A stretch of 64,000 bases of DNA. Source: Aquificaceae bacterium (GTDB taxonomy: Bacteria; Aquificota; Aquificia; Aquificales; Aquificaceae). The notes under the pieces are model-generated. The model made no database searches and was not told the origin of the DNA. It saw only the letters and a program-made list of their open reading frames with translations. The DNA is taken from assembly GCA_037481935.1 (NCBI GenBank), contig JBBFKQ010000008.1, forward strand, positions 38,206 through 102,205, in the 5' to 3' direction. Position 1 is the first letter of the stretch; each line of letters begins with the position of its first letter. Both the position numbers and the translations under genes were made by a program. Of this stretch, positions 1 to 11,604 are shown one piece after another.

Positions 1-1095
1 GAGTTTGTTGACATAGCAGAGGACCTTGCCATAAGTAGAGTAAAGGAACTCTACGGTGCGGAGCATGCAAATGTGCAACCCCACTCAGGCTCTCAGGCAA
101 ATATGGCGGTATACATGGCCATTCTCAGACCCGGCGATACAATCCTTGGTATGGACCTTGCCCATGGCGGGCATCTCTCGCATGGAGCAAAGGTAAACTT
201 TTCCGGAAAGGTATACCATGCGGTCTATTACGGCCTCAATCCAGAGACTGAGCTCATTGACTATGACCAAGTTTACAGGCTGGCAAAGGAGCACAGGCCC
301 AGGCTAATAGTGGCAGGTGCATCCGCATATCCAAGGGTTATAGACTGGGAAAAGTTTGCCCAGATAGCGGAAGATGTGGGTGCATACCTTATGGTGGACA
401 TGGCACATTATGCAGGTCTCATAGCAGGCGGGGTTTATCCAAACCCTGTGCCCTACGCTCACTTTGTGACTTCCACCACTCACAAGACCCTCAGAGGTCC
501 CAGAGGTGGCTTTATACTCTGCAGAGCAGAGTTTGCAAAGGATATAGACAAGAGCGTCTTTCCGGGTCTGCAGGGCGGCCCTCTAATGCATGTTATAGCG
601 GCGAAGGCAGTTGCCTTTAAAGAAGCCATGAGCGAAGAGTTCAAGGCTTACTCAAGGCAGGTGGTTCTGAACGCTCAGACAATGGCTGAAGAGTTCATAA
701 AGCTGGGTTTTAAGGTAGTATCCGGTGGAACGGACAGCCACATAGTGCTCCTTGACCTGAGAGACAGGGGAATAACGGGCAAACAGGTGGAAGATGCCCT
801 TGGAAAAGCAAACATAACAGTTAACAAGAACGCTGTTCCCTTTGACCCCCTGCCACCTACAAAGACAAGTGGCATAAGAATCGGAACGCCTGCCATGACC
901 ACCAGGGGCATGAAGGAAGAGGAGATGAGGCTAATAGCCAGACTAATAGCTCAGGTGATAGAGAACTTAGAAGACAGGGATGTTATTGAAAGAGTTGGCA
1001 GGGAGGTTATAGAACTCTGCCAGCAATTCCCGCTGTATCCCGAAATGAAAGAGGTCATGGATGAGCTTTCTTATAGCAAAGCAACCCATATTTAA
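1..1095 (+). CDS. glyA: Serine hydroxymethyltransferase (5' end outside window)
   Basis: PLP enzyme that interconverts serine and glycine while transferring a one-carbon unit to tetrahydrofolate. The reading frame is open from base 1, so the N-terminus (roughly 60 residues by comparison with the ~420-residue family) lies upstream; 364 residues are visible. Seen: QPHSGSQAN near the cut end, the D-x-AH segment ([10 protein letters not shown]) and the PLP-lysine motif [13 protein letters not shown], with the lysine codon at 484-486. The C-terminal domain is complete and ends at TAA 1093-1095. Its last 35 bp overlap the start of the next gene on the same strand, which suggests translational coupling. 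Confidence 0.97.
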   Translation, partial: EFVDIAEDLAISRVKELYGAEHANVQPHSGSQANMAVYMAILRPGDTILGMDLAHGGHLSHGAKVNFSGKVYHAVYYGLNPETELIDYDQVYRLAKEHRPRLIVAGASAYPRVIDWEKFAQIAEDVGAYLMVDMAHYAGLIAGGVYPNPVPYAHFVTSTTHKTLRGPRGGFILCRAEFAKDIDKSVFPGLQGGPLMHVIAAKAVAFKEAMSEEFKAYSRQVVLNAQTMAEEFIKLGFKVVSGGTDSHIVLLDLRDRGITGKQVEDALGKANITVNKNAVPFDPLPPTKTSGIRIGTPAMTTRGMKEEEMRLIARLIAQVIENLEDRDVIERVGREVIELCQQFPLYPEMKEVMDELSYSKATHI

Positions 1096-2308
1096 CAGAG
1101 AGGGCAGGAGGGTTGCCTTTGAGGTCTTTCTCAGAAAAAGGGATAACATGTATGAGTATCCAAAGGAAGTTCCTTACAGCAGGGCAACCTACATAATAAT
1201 AGAGATAATTCTGGAGCAGGGTATAGAAAGGGTGGGAGAAGGCAAAAGGATAATGATAAATGTGTCCCTTGACTCACTTATAAACAAGGCCATTGAGTCC
1301 CTTGATCCCAGGAAGCTGATAATTGAGGTAATAGAACCCCAGGTGCCAGTAGGTGAAATGGTCTACAGGCAGATACTGAACGCCATAGACAGATACATGG
1401 AGCAGGGCGTTATGTTCAGTTTAAATGAAAAAAATCTGGAAAATGAGAAGATGGCCGGACTCCTGGACAAGGTAAACATAATCTCTGTGGATGCAAAAAG
1501 GCTAAATCAGAAGATTCTGGACCTATCAAAGTCAAAGTCAAAAACCCTTCTCATCTCAAGAATAGAGGATGCGGAAGAATACAACAGAGTTAGCAAAATA
1601 GGAGACCTTTTCCAGGGTATTTACCTGGAAAGTCCCTTTATACTGAAAGAATTCCAGACCGCACCCTACCTGAAAAATACCCTGCTGAGACTTATAGCCA
1701 CCATACATGCTGCCCAGAGCCCCAGAGAAATTGCCAGCCTCATAGCCACAGATGTGGGCATGACCGCAAAGATACTCAGGCTTGTAAACTCTGCTTATTA
1801 CTCTCCCATAAAGGAAATAAAGAGTGTGGAGCAGGCCTGTGCCATGCTTGGCCTGAAAAACTTGAGAAACTTTCTGCTTGTTCTGGCAATGAATGACTAC
1901 GTATCCGTTGAGAATCCAGAATTATGGAAGAAATCACTCACAAGGGCTCTAATAGCTCAGAAGATTGCCGAGCTTATAAACCCTAAGTATGAGTCTGAAG
2001 CCTACCTTATTGGTCTTTTCTCTCTTATAGATGAAATTCTTGGTATGGATAAGATAGCTTTTCTAAAAGATGTCAGAATAGAACAGGAGATTATTGATGG
2101 TTATACGGGAAAGAATGTGCACTTGAGGAGCATACTGGATTATTCTATAGTGCTGGAAGAAAAATTTCCGGAATTGCTAAACATGCAGGACCCTGCTCAG
2201 GGTGATGTGGTTGTGAATCTGGAAAAGCTGACAGGTATAAACAGTCAGGCTTTGATTGCCATAGCTAAATCTTCCTTTGAGATGGCCGATTACATTCTCA
2301 AGGTCTGA
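1061..2308 (+). CDS. EAL-HDOD signalling protein with degenerate EAL domain
   Basis: 415 residues with a two-domain EAL-HDOD (YuxH-type) architecture. Residues ~1-200 are an EAL-like barrel in which the signature is FEVFLR instead of E-A/V-L. The catalytic DDF segment is replaced by LNEKNLENE and the KxD position reads SVD, so c-di-GMP hydrolysis is unlikely. Residues ~205-290 form the HDOD domain ([17 protein letters not shown], then [11 protein letters not shown]), an HD-like fold without the metal-binding His-Asp pair. In other bacteria such proteins act as non-catalytic adaptors in motility or two-component control. The ATG lies inside glyA. The target is unknown and nothing nearby reveals it. 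Confidence 0.85.
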   Translation: MSFLIAKQPIFNREGRRVAFEVFLRKRDNMYEYPKEVPYSRATYIIIEIILEQGIERVGEGKRIMINVSLDSLINKAIESLDPRKLIIEVIEPQVPVGEMVYRQILNAIDRYMEQGVMFSLNEKNLENEKMAGLLDKVNIISVDAKRLNQKILDLSKSKSKTLLISRIEDAEEYNRVSKIGDLFQGIYLESPFILKEFQTAPYLKNTLLRLIATIHAAQSPREIASLIATDVGMTAKILRLVNSAYYSPIKEIKSVEQACAMLGLKNLRNFLLVLAMNDYVSVENPELWKKSLTRALIAQKIAELINPKYESEAYLIGLFSLIDEILGMDKIAFLKDVRIEQEIIDGYTGKNVHLRSILDYSIVLEEKFPELLNMQDPAQGDVVVNLEKLTGINSQALIAIAKSSFEMADYILKV

Positions 2309-2314
2309 TATAAT
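2309..2314 (+). promoter_or_regulatory. TG-extended -10 for a leaderless start (NIL gene)
   Basis: TGA-TATAAT followed by 6 nt and then the ATG at 2321. There is no Shine-Dalgarno sequence and no good -35, so the transcript should begin at or next to the start codon. Confidence 0.6.
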
Positions 2315-2320
2315 TTTTCT

Positions 2321-2563
2321 ATGAACCTGATAAGGCTTCAGCTCATATATCCAGAGGAAAAGGTGAAGGAGCCAGTCCTGTGTATGGTCTGCAAGAATTT
2401 TGATGTGGTGGTTAACATAAGAACTGCAAAGGTAACAAAGGACACAGGCATACTCACCGTTGAAGTGGAAGGTGAGGCTGAGGAGATAGAGAGGGCAATG
2501 AAGTTTATTGAAGATAGGGGTGTTATGGTTCAGCCCATAGAGGGGCAGATATTTACAGAATGA
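2321..2563 (+). CDS. Small NIL-domain protein
   Basis: 80 residues that are essentially a single NIL domain (ferredoxin-like fold): a beta-strand start (MNLIRLQLIYP), a central KVTKDTGILTVEVEGE strand pair and a helix-strand end (AMKFIEDRGVMVQPIE). In other bacteria the NIL domain sits at the C-terminus of methionine ABC transporter ATPases or next to ferredoxin domains, where it may bind a small ligand. Here it stands alone. It ends in an ATGA overlap with thiL and is therefore probably co-transcribed with it. Its ligand is unknown. Confidence 0.75.
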   Translation: MNLIRLQLIYPEEKVKEPVLCMVCKNFDVVVNIRTAKVTKDTGILTVEVEGEAEEIERAMKFIEDRGVMVQPIEGQIFTE

Positions 2564-3486
2564 AGGTTTCTGAGATAGGTGAGTTCGGCCTCATAGAAAG
2601 GCTTAAAGGTATACTGGGAAGTGGACTCATAGGAGACGACACCGCACCAGTAAGGCTGGGAAATAGCTTACTTCTCCTTACGTGCGATGTGCTTCTTCAG
2701 GACAGGCACTTCAAGCTTCACTATCCTCCCTCCGCCATAGGCTGGAAAGCAATATCTGTAAATGTGAGCGATGTGGTGGCAAACGGTGGACAACCCCTGT
2801 ATGCCCTTGTCTCACTGGTGCTTCCAGACATGGAGCTGAGGTATATAGAGGATGTATACCTTGGCATAAAAAGGGCCTGTGAGTTCTACTCTTGTGAGGT
2901 GGTGGGCGGGAATTTGAGCAGAGGGGATAAGCTGTGTATAGATGTATTTATGTTAGGGAAGGCGGAGAGGTTTGTGGGCAGGGGTGGTGCCAGGGCGGGG
3001 GACGGAGTCTTTGTGTCTGGACCTCTGGGGGACTCAAGGGCAGGGCTTGAGCTTCTCCTGATGGAAAGACGCTCTTACGAGGACTTTGAGCTCAGGCTTA
3101 TGGAGAAGCATCTAAGACCCACTGCAAGAATAGACCTTTTAAAACATGTTTCAAAGTATGCCAACGCCAGCATGGACATAAGCGACGGACTTTCCTCAGA
3201 TGCGGAAAAGCTCTCGAGGGCAAGCGGTGTGAGGCTCAGTTTTTTCTCTGAAAAAATTCCCCTCTCTCAGGAACTCATAAACTTCTGCAAAAAGCACGGA
3301 AAAGACCCTCTTGAGTATGCCCTTTCTGGTGGAGAGGACTACGAGCTTCTTTTTACCCATCCCCCTGAAAGACTGAACCCCTTCCTCAGCATTGTGCAGA
3401 TAGGTTTTGTGGAAGAGGGGCAGGGTGTTTTCCTTGATGGGAAGCCGCTTGAGCCTACAGGCTTTGACCACTTCAGGGTGTTATAA
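2560..3486 (+). CDS. thiL: Thiamine-monophosphate kinase
   Basis: 308 residues, full length for ThiL, which phosphorylates thiamine monophosphate to the active cofactor thiamine diphosphate in the cytoplasm. Visible motifs are GDDTAPV near the N-terminus (metal/ATP), the TCDVLLQDRHF segment, NVSDVVANGG (Mg2+ aspartates), SMDISDGLSSD in the second half and LSGGEDYELLFT near the C-terminus, in the PurM/ThiL fold order. The ATG overlaps the stop of the NIL gene by 4 nt. No other thiamine gene is in the window. Confidence 0.95.
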   Translation: MKVSEIGEFGLIERLKGILGSGLIGDDTAPVRLGNSLLLLTCDVLLQDRHFKLHYPPSAIGWKAISVNVSDVVANGGQPLYALVSLVLPDMELRYIEDVYLGIKRACEFYSCEVVGGNLSRGDKLCIDVFMLGKAERFVGRGGARAGDGVFVSGPLGDSRAGLELLLMERRSYEDFELRLMEKHLRPTARIDLLKHVSKYANASMDISDGLSSDAEKLSRASGVRLSFFSEKIPLSQELINFCKKHGKDPLEYALSGGEDYELLFTHPPERLNPFLSIVQIGFVEEGQGVFLDGKPLEPTGFDHFRVL

Positions 3487-3487
3487 T
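3482..3487 (+). promoter_or_regulatory. TG-extended -10 for a leaderless start (carboxyltransferase)
   Basis: TGT-TATAAT, then 7 nt, then the ATG at 3495. The hexamer overlaps the thiL stop codon (TAA 3484-3486). No ribosome-binding site is present. Confidence 0.6.
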
Positions 3488-3494
3488 TTTCCCT

Positions 3495-5330
3495 ATGCGA
3501 GAGATTTTTATCACAGACGTTTCTTTACGGGATGGTATTCAGTCTCTCCTTGCTACAAGGGTCAGGACAGAGGACATGCTTGAACTTATAGAGGTCCTTG
3601 ACAGGTGCGGATTCTGGTCTCTTGAGGTATGGGGAGGGGCCACCTTTGATGTGTGCCTCAGGTATCTCAAGGAAGACCCATGGGAGAGGCTCAGGCTCTT
3701 CAAAAAGCATGCACCAAACACAAGGCTTGAGATGCTCCTGAGAGGTCAGAATGTGGTGGGCTACAGGCACTATGCGGACGATGTGGTAGAGGAGTTTGTA
3801 AAGAGGGCATATGACAACGGCATAGAGGTATTCAGGATTTTTGACGCTCTTAACGATACAAGAAATATGAGAAAGTCCATAGAAACTGCTAAGAGGGTAG
3901 GGGCAACGGTAAAAGGTGTGCTCTCTTACACTATAAGCCCGGTGCACACGGTGGAATATTATGTGGGTATTGCCAGAGAACTTGTGGATATGGGCATAGA
4001 TATCATATCCATAAAGGACCAGGCCGGACTGCTCTCCCCAAAGGTTGCCTACGAGCTGGTCTACGCCCTCAAGTCAGAATTTCCAGAATACATGGTGCAT
4101 CTTCATACCCAGACCACAGCAGACCTTGCACAGATGGCACAGCTCAAAGGCGTGGAAGCGGGGGCGGACATGATAGACACGGTCTTTTACAGCCTCTCCT
4201 GTCAGACATCTCACCCGCCAGGTGAGACCATGATATATGTGCTGAGGGAGTTCGGCTATCAGGTGAGGGTGGATGAAAAGCTTTACCAGAGGGCCGGAGA
4301 CCTTTTTGCAGGCATAAGGAAGAAGTATAAAAAATATGATGTGCTCCCTCCCTATCCCGATGTGGGCGTGCTTCTCCATCAGGTTCCCGGTGGTATGATT
4401 TCCAACTTTATAAGTCAGCTCAGAGAACAGGGTATGGAGGAGAGGCTTCCAGAGGTCCTTGAGGAGGTGGTTATAGTCCGTCAGGACCTTGGATATCCTC
4501 CCCTTGTAACCCCCACAAGTCAGATAGTTGGTTCTCAGGCATTTCTTAATGTGGTTCACGGAGAAAGGTACAAGGTGGTGACAAAGGAGACCAGGGATTA
4601 CGTGAAGGGTCTCTATGGCAGGCCCCCTGCACCCATAAGGGAAGAGCTTATAAAAAAGATACTGGGTGACGAGGAGCCCATATATCACATAAGGCCTGCA
4701 GACCTTCTTGAGCCTGAGCTACCCAAAGCAAGGGAAGAGGCTGTAAGGGCTGGGGCAAAGAGTGAGGAGGATGTGCTTTCTTATGCCATCTTTCCCCTGG
4801 TAGCGAAGGAGTTTTTTGAGTCCAGAGAGAAGGGAGAAAAACTTCCACCTGAGGAACTCGTGGAAGAAATGAAGGAAAACATACCTGTTGAGTTCATTGT
4901 TACAGTCCATGGAGAACAGTATCATGTGCAGATAGCGGGGAGGGGTGAACCAACCACCGAAGGAAGGCCCTTCTTTGTGAGGCTTGATGGAAAGCTGGAA
5001 GAGGTCATCCTAAGGCCACTCAAGGAAGTGGAAAGCATTCCCTCTCCTTACGGTGAAATAACCTCTGCAGTAGAGGTGAAGCCCAGAAGACCAAAGCCCG
5101 TGGGCGTTGGAGATGTAACCTCGCCCATATCAGGCAAGGTGGTAAACGTAAAGGTGAGCATAGGGCAGGAGGTAAAAGAAGGAGATGTGCTCTTTGTGGT
5201 AGAGGCCATGAAGATGGAAAACGAAGTTCACAGTCCTGTGGAAGGCGTGGTGGAGGAAGTGCTCATATCTGTGGGTGATGTGGTAAACCCGGACGAGGTG
5301 GCTGTAAGGATAAAGCCCTTGAAGATATGA
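3495..5330 (+). CDS. Biotin-dependent carboxyltransferase/BCCP subunit (pyruvate or 2-oxoglutarate carboxylase large subunit)
   Basis: 611 residues in OadA/PycB order: a DRE-TIM carboxyltransferase barrel (~1-280), a conserved PYC-type middle domain (~290-460) and a C-terminal biotinyl domain with EAMKMENE around residue 575. It carries CO2 from carboxybiotin to a 2-oxo acid. The sole biotin carboxylase partner must be elsewhere. Aquificales have two such enzymes, pyruvate carboxylase and 2-oxoglutarate carboxylase (CfiA), and I cannot decide between them. Active-site positions deviate from the usual pyruvate-type sequence: RDGIQS instead of RDAHQS (residues 12-17), IKDQAG instead of IKDMAG (Lys174 kept) and HTQ instead of the metal-binding HxH (His204, Gln206). 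It ends in an ATGA overlap with the next gene. Confidence 0.88.
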   Translation: MREIFITDVSLRDGIQSLLATRVRTEDMLELIEVLDRCGFWSLEVWGGATFDVCLRYLKEDPWERLRLFKKHAPNTRLEMLLRGQNVVGYRHYADDVVEEFVKRAYDNGIEVFRIFDALNDTRNMRKSIETAKRVGATVKGVLSYTISPVHTVEYYVGIARELVDMGIDIISIKDQAGLLSPKVAYELVYALKSEFPEYMVHLHTQTTADLAQMAQLKGVEAGADMIDTVFYSLSCQTSHPPGETMIYVLREFGYQVRVDEKLYQRAGDLFAGIRKKYKKYDVLPPYPDVGVLLHQVPGGMISNFISQLREQGMEERLPEVLEEVVIVRQDLGYPPLVTPTSQIVGSQAFLNVVHGERYKVVTKETRDYVKGLYGRPPAPIREELIKKILGDEEPIYHIRPADLLEPELPKAREEAVRAGAKSEEDVLSYAIFPLVAKEFFESREKGEKLPPEELVEEMKENIPVEFIVTVHGEQYHVQIAGRGEPTTEGRPFFVRLDGKLEEVILRPLKEVESIPSPYGEITSAVEVKPRRPKPVGVGDVTSPISGKVVNVKVSIGQEVKEGDVLFVVEAMKMENEVHSPVEGVVEEVLISVGDVVNPDEVAVRIKPLKI

Positions 5331-5994
5331 ACCTGAAGATACTCCTTGTGGAAGACGACAGTGACCTTGCTGAGCTCATAGCCTATAACCTTAAAAAAGA
5401 GGGTTATCAGCCAATTATCTGTCTGAGGGGCGCTGAAGCTGTGAAGTATCTCCAAGAACAACAACCCGACCTGCTGCTCCTTGATGTGATGCTTCCAGAC
5501 TACGACGGGTTTAAGATAGCTCAGTATGTGAGAAACAGCAACAACCTGAGAGAAATCCCCATTATATTTATCACAGCCAGGGATATGGAACAGGACAAAT
5601 TGAGAGGCTTTTCTCTGGGCGCAGATGACTACATAACAAAGCCCTTTTCTCTGAAGGAGCTTGTGGCAAGGGTAAAGGCGGTGCTGAGAAGGGTTGGAAA
5701 GGAAAAGAGACAGACCCATTTCAAGCTCGGTGGTCTTCAAGTGGACCTGGAAAAAAAGGAGGTAAAAAGGGGGGATGAGCTCATTGAACTGACACCTACA
5801 GAGTTTATGATACTGTCTGCACTTCTTGAAAACTATGGAAAACCCGTAAGCAGGGAGTATCTTATAGAAAGGGTTCTCAAGAGAGATGTGTATGATAGAA
5901 CTGTGGATGTTCACATAAAAAAGCTCAGGGAAAAGCTGGGCGAAGAGGGCAGGGCGATTCAGACGGTGAGGGGCTTCGGGTATAAGCTGGGACT

Positions 5995-5998
<4 letters not shown>
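5327..5998 (+). CDS. PhoB/OmpR-family response regulator
   Basis: 223 residues. The receiver domain (~1-120) has the acidic pair EDD, phospho-acceptor Asp53 in LLLLDVMLPD, the Thr in FITARD and the Lys in ITKPFS. The C-terminal winged-helix DNA-binding domain (~130-220) has the LTPTEFMILSALL and RTVDVHIKKLREKLG segments. It resembles PhoB in length and motifs. No histidine kinase is adjacent; the next gene is a phosphoesterase, which is at least compatible with a phosphate theme (inference). It is joined by 4-nt overlaps to both neighbours. Confidence 0.9.
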
Positions 5999-8707
<2,709 letters not shown>

Positions 8708-8714
8708 TCAGGAT

Positions 8715-9452
8715 TTATAACTGGACTGGAATAAGTCTTCTTACCCTCTCTACCTCTTCTAAGTCCACCTCTACCTGAATAAGGCTGTCTCCCTTTTCAG
8801 AAAAGGCGAGAACTTCACCCCAGGGTCCATATATGCCAGAGCATCCTGCAAACCTCTCACCCCCAACCTCCCCCCAAGCACTGGACAGCATGAGAAAACA
8901 CTGATTTTCTATGGCTCTCGCCCTTGAGAGAATTCTCAGATGCTCTTTTCTGCCTTCACCCCACATGGAAGGGACCACAAGAAGCTCAGCTTCTCTAAGA
9001 CTCTGTGAAATTTCAGGAAACCTGAGCTCAAAGCATATGAGTATGCCCACCTTCAATCCAGAAAGTTCAAAAACAGGGTTTTCAGCACCGGGCAGGAAGT
9101 GCCTGGGCTCCTCATAGAGGGGGAAGAGCTTTATCTTGTGCCTGAAGCCCCGTATTTGCCCTCTCTCAAGGATAATGGCGGAGTTGTATATGCCCTTTTC
9201 TTTTTTCGTTGGGTATGTGCCGATTAATGTCAGACCTTTTTCAGCGGATACCTTCTTTAACTCCTCCAGAACTTCACCGGTGGCATCCGCATGCCTGTCA
9301 AGTCTCTCATAATCAAAGCCGCACTGCCACATCTCCGGCAGAGCCACCAGCGAACCATCTTTAACAGACATGAGCATTTCCATAACTCTCCTCAGGTTTT
9401 CCTCCACCCTTCCAAGAACTGGTCTGAACTGGAGGACCGCGAGATTAAGCAT
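8715..9452 (-). CDS. Carbon-nitrogen hydrolase (nitrilase superfamily, omega-amidase-like)
   Basis: 245 residues of the nitrilase fold with the catalytic Glu-Lys-Cys triad visible: Glu in LVALPEMWQCGF, Lys in HKIKLFPLYEE and Cys in GILICFELRFPE. Length and the CFELRFPE motif fit the YafV/Nit2 branch (2-oxoglutaramate/2-oxosuccinamate amidases), but the substrate cannot be fixed from sequence. It lies upstream of pyrG on the same strand with a 28-bp gap and is divergent from the SulP gene. A TATAAT lies 10 nt before its ATG. Confidence 0.88.
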   Translation of the reverse strand: MLNLAVLQFRPVLGRVEENLRRVMEMLMSVKDGSLVALPEMWQCGFDYERLDRHADATGEVLEELKKVSAEKGLTLIGTYPTKKEKGIYNSAIILERGQIRGFRHKIKLFPLYEEPRHFLPGAENPVFELSGLKVGILICFELRFPEISQSLREAELLVVPSMWGEGRKEHLRILSRARAIENQCFLMLSSAWGEVGGERFAGCSGIYGPWGEVLAFSEKGDSLIQVEVDLEEVERVRRLIPVQL

Positions 9453-9462
9453 GGCTTATAAG

Positions 9463-9468
9463 ATTATA
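9463..9468 (-). promoter_or_regulatory. Putative -10 of the amidase gene
   Basis: TATAAT on the minus strand, 10 nt before the ATG at 9452, implying a leader of only a few nucleotides. Confidence 0.45.
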
Positions 9469-9520
9469 AGCGGATAAAGGAACATGGACTTTTATGATTT
9501 ATGTTAGTATTTTTAAAGCT

Positions 9521-9603
9521 ATGGAGAGGTTTTCCCCTTTCTTAGGTGGTTCAGGGGTTATGACAGGAAAACCCTCAGCTCTGACTTTATTGCCGGTCTT
9601 ACC
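9521..9603 (+). pseudogene. Out-of-frame 5' end of the SulP gene
   Basis: The SulP reading frame extends upstream of the GTG at 9604 without a stop back to 9517. It encodes a conserved N-terminal segment (FPFLRWFRGYDRKT, then SDFIAGLTV) but contains no ATG, GTG or TTG. The only suitable ATG, at 9521, is in another frame and reads MERFSPF. Adding one T to the run in AGGTTTTCCCC (9527-9536) would fuse them as MERFFPFLRWF. Either a base is missing or the gene is frameshifted. A weak TATTTT hexamer lies 7 nt before the ATG. Confidence 0.7.
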
Positions 9604-11577
9604 GTGGCTGTGGTTCTTGTCCCCCAGTCCATGGCTTACGCCCTGATTGCCGGTCTTCCACCCGTTTACGGACTTTACGCCGCATCCATACCCGTCATAA
9701 TAGCCGCCCTCTTTGGAAGCTCCGCCCAGTTGGCCACAGGTCCTGTTGCCATAGTTGCCTTTCTAACCTTTGTCTCTCTCACAAGCTACGCAAAGCCCGG
9801 CGATGAGAAGTTTATAGAGCTCGCCATACTGATGGCCTTTCTTGTAGGCATCATACAGCTCGCCATCGGGCTTTTCAGGCTAGGATTTCTTGTAAACTTT
9901 GTCTCCCACTCGGTGATAATAGGATTTACAAACGCAGCGGCCATAATAATCATGACGACGCAGGTTCCTGCCCTTCTCGGCATAAAGGTGGAGCAGAAGG
10001 AGCTCATATTCCAGAACCTATACGAGATAGCAAAGAGCCTTCCACAGACAAACCCATATACCCTTCTAGTGGGCCTGGTATCCATAGCCCTGATAATAGG
10101 TCTGAGAAGGATAAACAGAAACTTTCCATCCGCACTGCTTACGGTGGCCCTTTTTACCTCACTGTCTTACTTCTTCGCCTTTGAAAGCTATGGTATAAGG
10201 GTGGTGGGTGATATACCCAGAGGAATTCCTCTTCCTTCCTTACCGTCTGTAGACTGGGACCTTCTTGACAGGATACTGGGTAAAGCTTTTATCATAGCCC
10301 TTGTTGGCTTTATGGAAGCATACGCCATAGCCAAGTTCATAGCAAGTCAGACAAAGCAGAGGATAGACGTCAATCAGGAGCTTGTGGGTCAGGGGCTTGC
10401 AAACCTTGTGGGTTCTTTCTTCAAGAGCTTTCCTGTCAGCGGTTCCTTTTCCCGCTCTGCGGTAAACTTTCAGGCGGGTGCAAAAACTGGCATGGCAAAC
10501 ATAATAAGTGCAAGCTTTGTCATAGCCACCATACTCTTTGTAGCACCTCTTCTGTATTACCTGCCAAGGGCAGTGCTCTCTGCGATTGTTATAACAGCGG
10601 TAATAAACCTGGTAAAGCCTGCTTACTTTGTGCACCTCTGGAGGACAAACCGCTACGATGGAATGTCTGCCATAACTACCTTTGCCCTCTCCTTCATAAT
10701 GAAGCCAGACTACGCCATATTCATAGGTATGTTTCTTTCCCTTTCCCTCTTCCTCTGGAGGAGTCTGTATCCCAGGATTGTGAGGCTGTCAAGAGACCCT
10801 GTAAGCAAAACCTTTGTCAACGCAGAAAGCAACAACCTGCCCACATGCCCTCAGATTGAAATGGTTCGACCAGAGGCATCCTTTTACTATGCCAACACGG
10901 AGAACATACTTGAGGAAATAAGGGAGATAGTGGAGCAAAAGCCAGCCCTGAAACATCTTGTTATAGACTGCGAGTCCGTGAACTACATGGATGGAACCGC
11001 CCTTGACGCCCTTGGTGATTTTCTAGATGATTTGAGGAAGAAGGGGGTGAACCTGGTCTTCGTGAACGCAAAGGCACCAGTTGAGGAGGTTATGCGAAGG
11101 TCAGGCTTTCTCCAGAAACTGGGAAAGGAGAACATACTTCCCTCCAAGGGTTATGCACTGGGTGAACTCTTCAAGAGCATAGACCATGACTACTGTGCAA
11201 AGCTCTGCCCCTATGCTCTCTTTAAGGAATGCTATACGGTAAAGGATTATGTGAAGTTTGAACAGGCAGAGAACCCCATAAGGGATATGTACGAGGGATT
11301 TTCAGCCTATGAAGGTCTGGATGTTTATGCAGGAAAGGCATACAGAACCCTTCTGCTCAGGTCGGATGGCAGGGAGATAGAGCTCAGGGCTGAGGACTTT
11401 TATACAGATGGAAAAGGTCTTTATGTGCCCTCCACAAAGCTAATAAAACACAACGGTGAGGTTCTTTCCTTTGGTGGACTGTGTGCCACAAAGGGATGCC
11501 AGATGAAAAACGGCTTTATCTATCTGGGAACCAATACAGGGGAGGTTGTGGAAAGTCTGCTTAAGATATTGAAATAA
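9604..11577 (+). CDS. SulP-family anion transporter with STAS domain and Cys-rich tail
   Basis: 657 residues from the first in-frame start (GTG), which is probably not the true N-terminus (see 9521-9603). The SulP core carries PQSMAYALIAGLPPVYGLY at its first membrane segment, about ten further hydrophobic segments and the conserved SGSFSRSAVN. A STAS domain follows (~residues 440-525, with LVIDCESVNYMDGTALDAL). After the STAS domain there is an unusual extension of about 130 residues with Cys531, Cys535, Cys543, Cys627 and Cys632. SulP proteins move sulfate, bicarbonate or related anions; for an autotroph either is plausible. It is followed by a rho-independent terminator. Confidence 0.9.
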   Translation: MAVVLVPQSMAYALIAGLPPVYGLYAASIPVIIAALFGSSAQLATGPVAIVAFLTFVSLTSYAKPGDEKFIELAILMAFLVGIIQLAIGLFRLGFLVNFVSHSVIIGFTNAAAIIIMTTQVPALLGIKVEQKELIFQNLYEIAKSLPQTNPYTLLVGLVSIALIIGLRRINRNFPSALLTVALFTSLSYFFAFESYGIRVVGDIPRGIPLPSLPSVDWDLLDRILGKAFIIALVGFMEAYAIAKFIASQTKQRIDVNQELVGQGLANLVGSFFKSFPVSGSFSRSAVNFQAGAKTGMANIISASFVIATILFVAPLLYYLPRAVLSAIVITAVINLVKPAYFVHLWRTNRYDGMSAITTFALSFIMKPDYAIFIGMFLSLSLFLWRSLYPRIVRLSRDPVSKTFVNAESNNLPTCPQIEMVRPEASFYYANTENILEEIREIVEQKPALKHLVIDCESVNYMDGTALDALGDFLDDLRKKGVNLVFVNAKAPVEEVMRRSGFLQKLGKENILPSKGYALGELFKSIDHDYCAKLCPYALFKECYTVKDYVKFEQAENPIRDMYEGFSAYEGLDVYAGKAYRTLLLRSDGREIELRAEDFYTDGKGLYVPSTKLIKHNGEVLSFGGLCATKGCQMKNGFIYLGTNTGEVVESLLKILK

Positions 11578-11580
11578 AGA

Positions 11581-11604
11581 GCCCCCTTGCGGGGGCAGGT
11601 TTTT
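11581..11604 (+). terminator. Rho-independent terminator of the SulP gene
   Basis: GCCCCC-TTGC-GGGGGC stem-loop followed by AGGTTTTT, 3 bp after the SulP stop. It lies against the convergent groEL stop, so the hairpin could serve both genes, though the U-tract is good only on the plus strand. It is the only clear hairpin terminator I see in the window. Confidence 0.85.
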
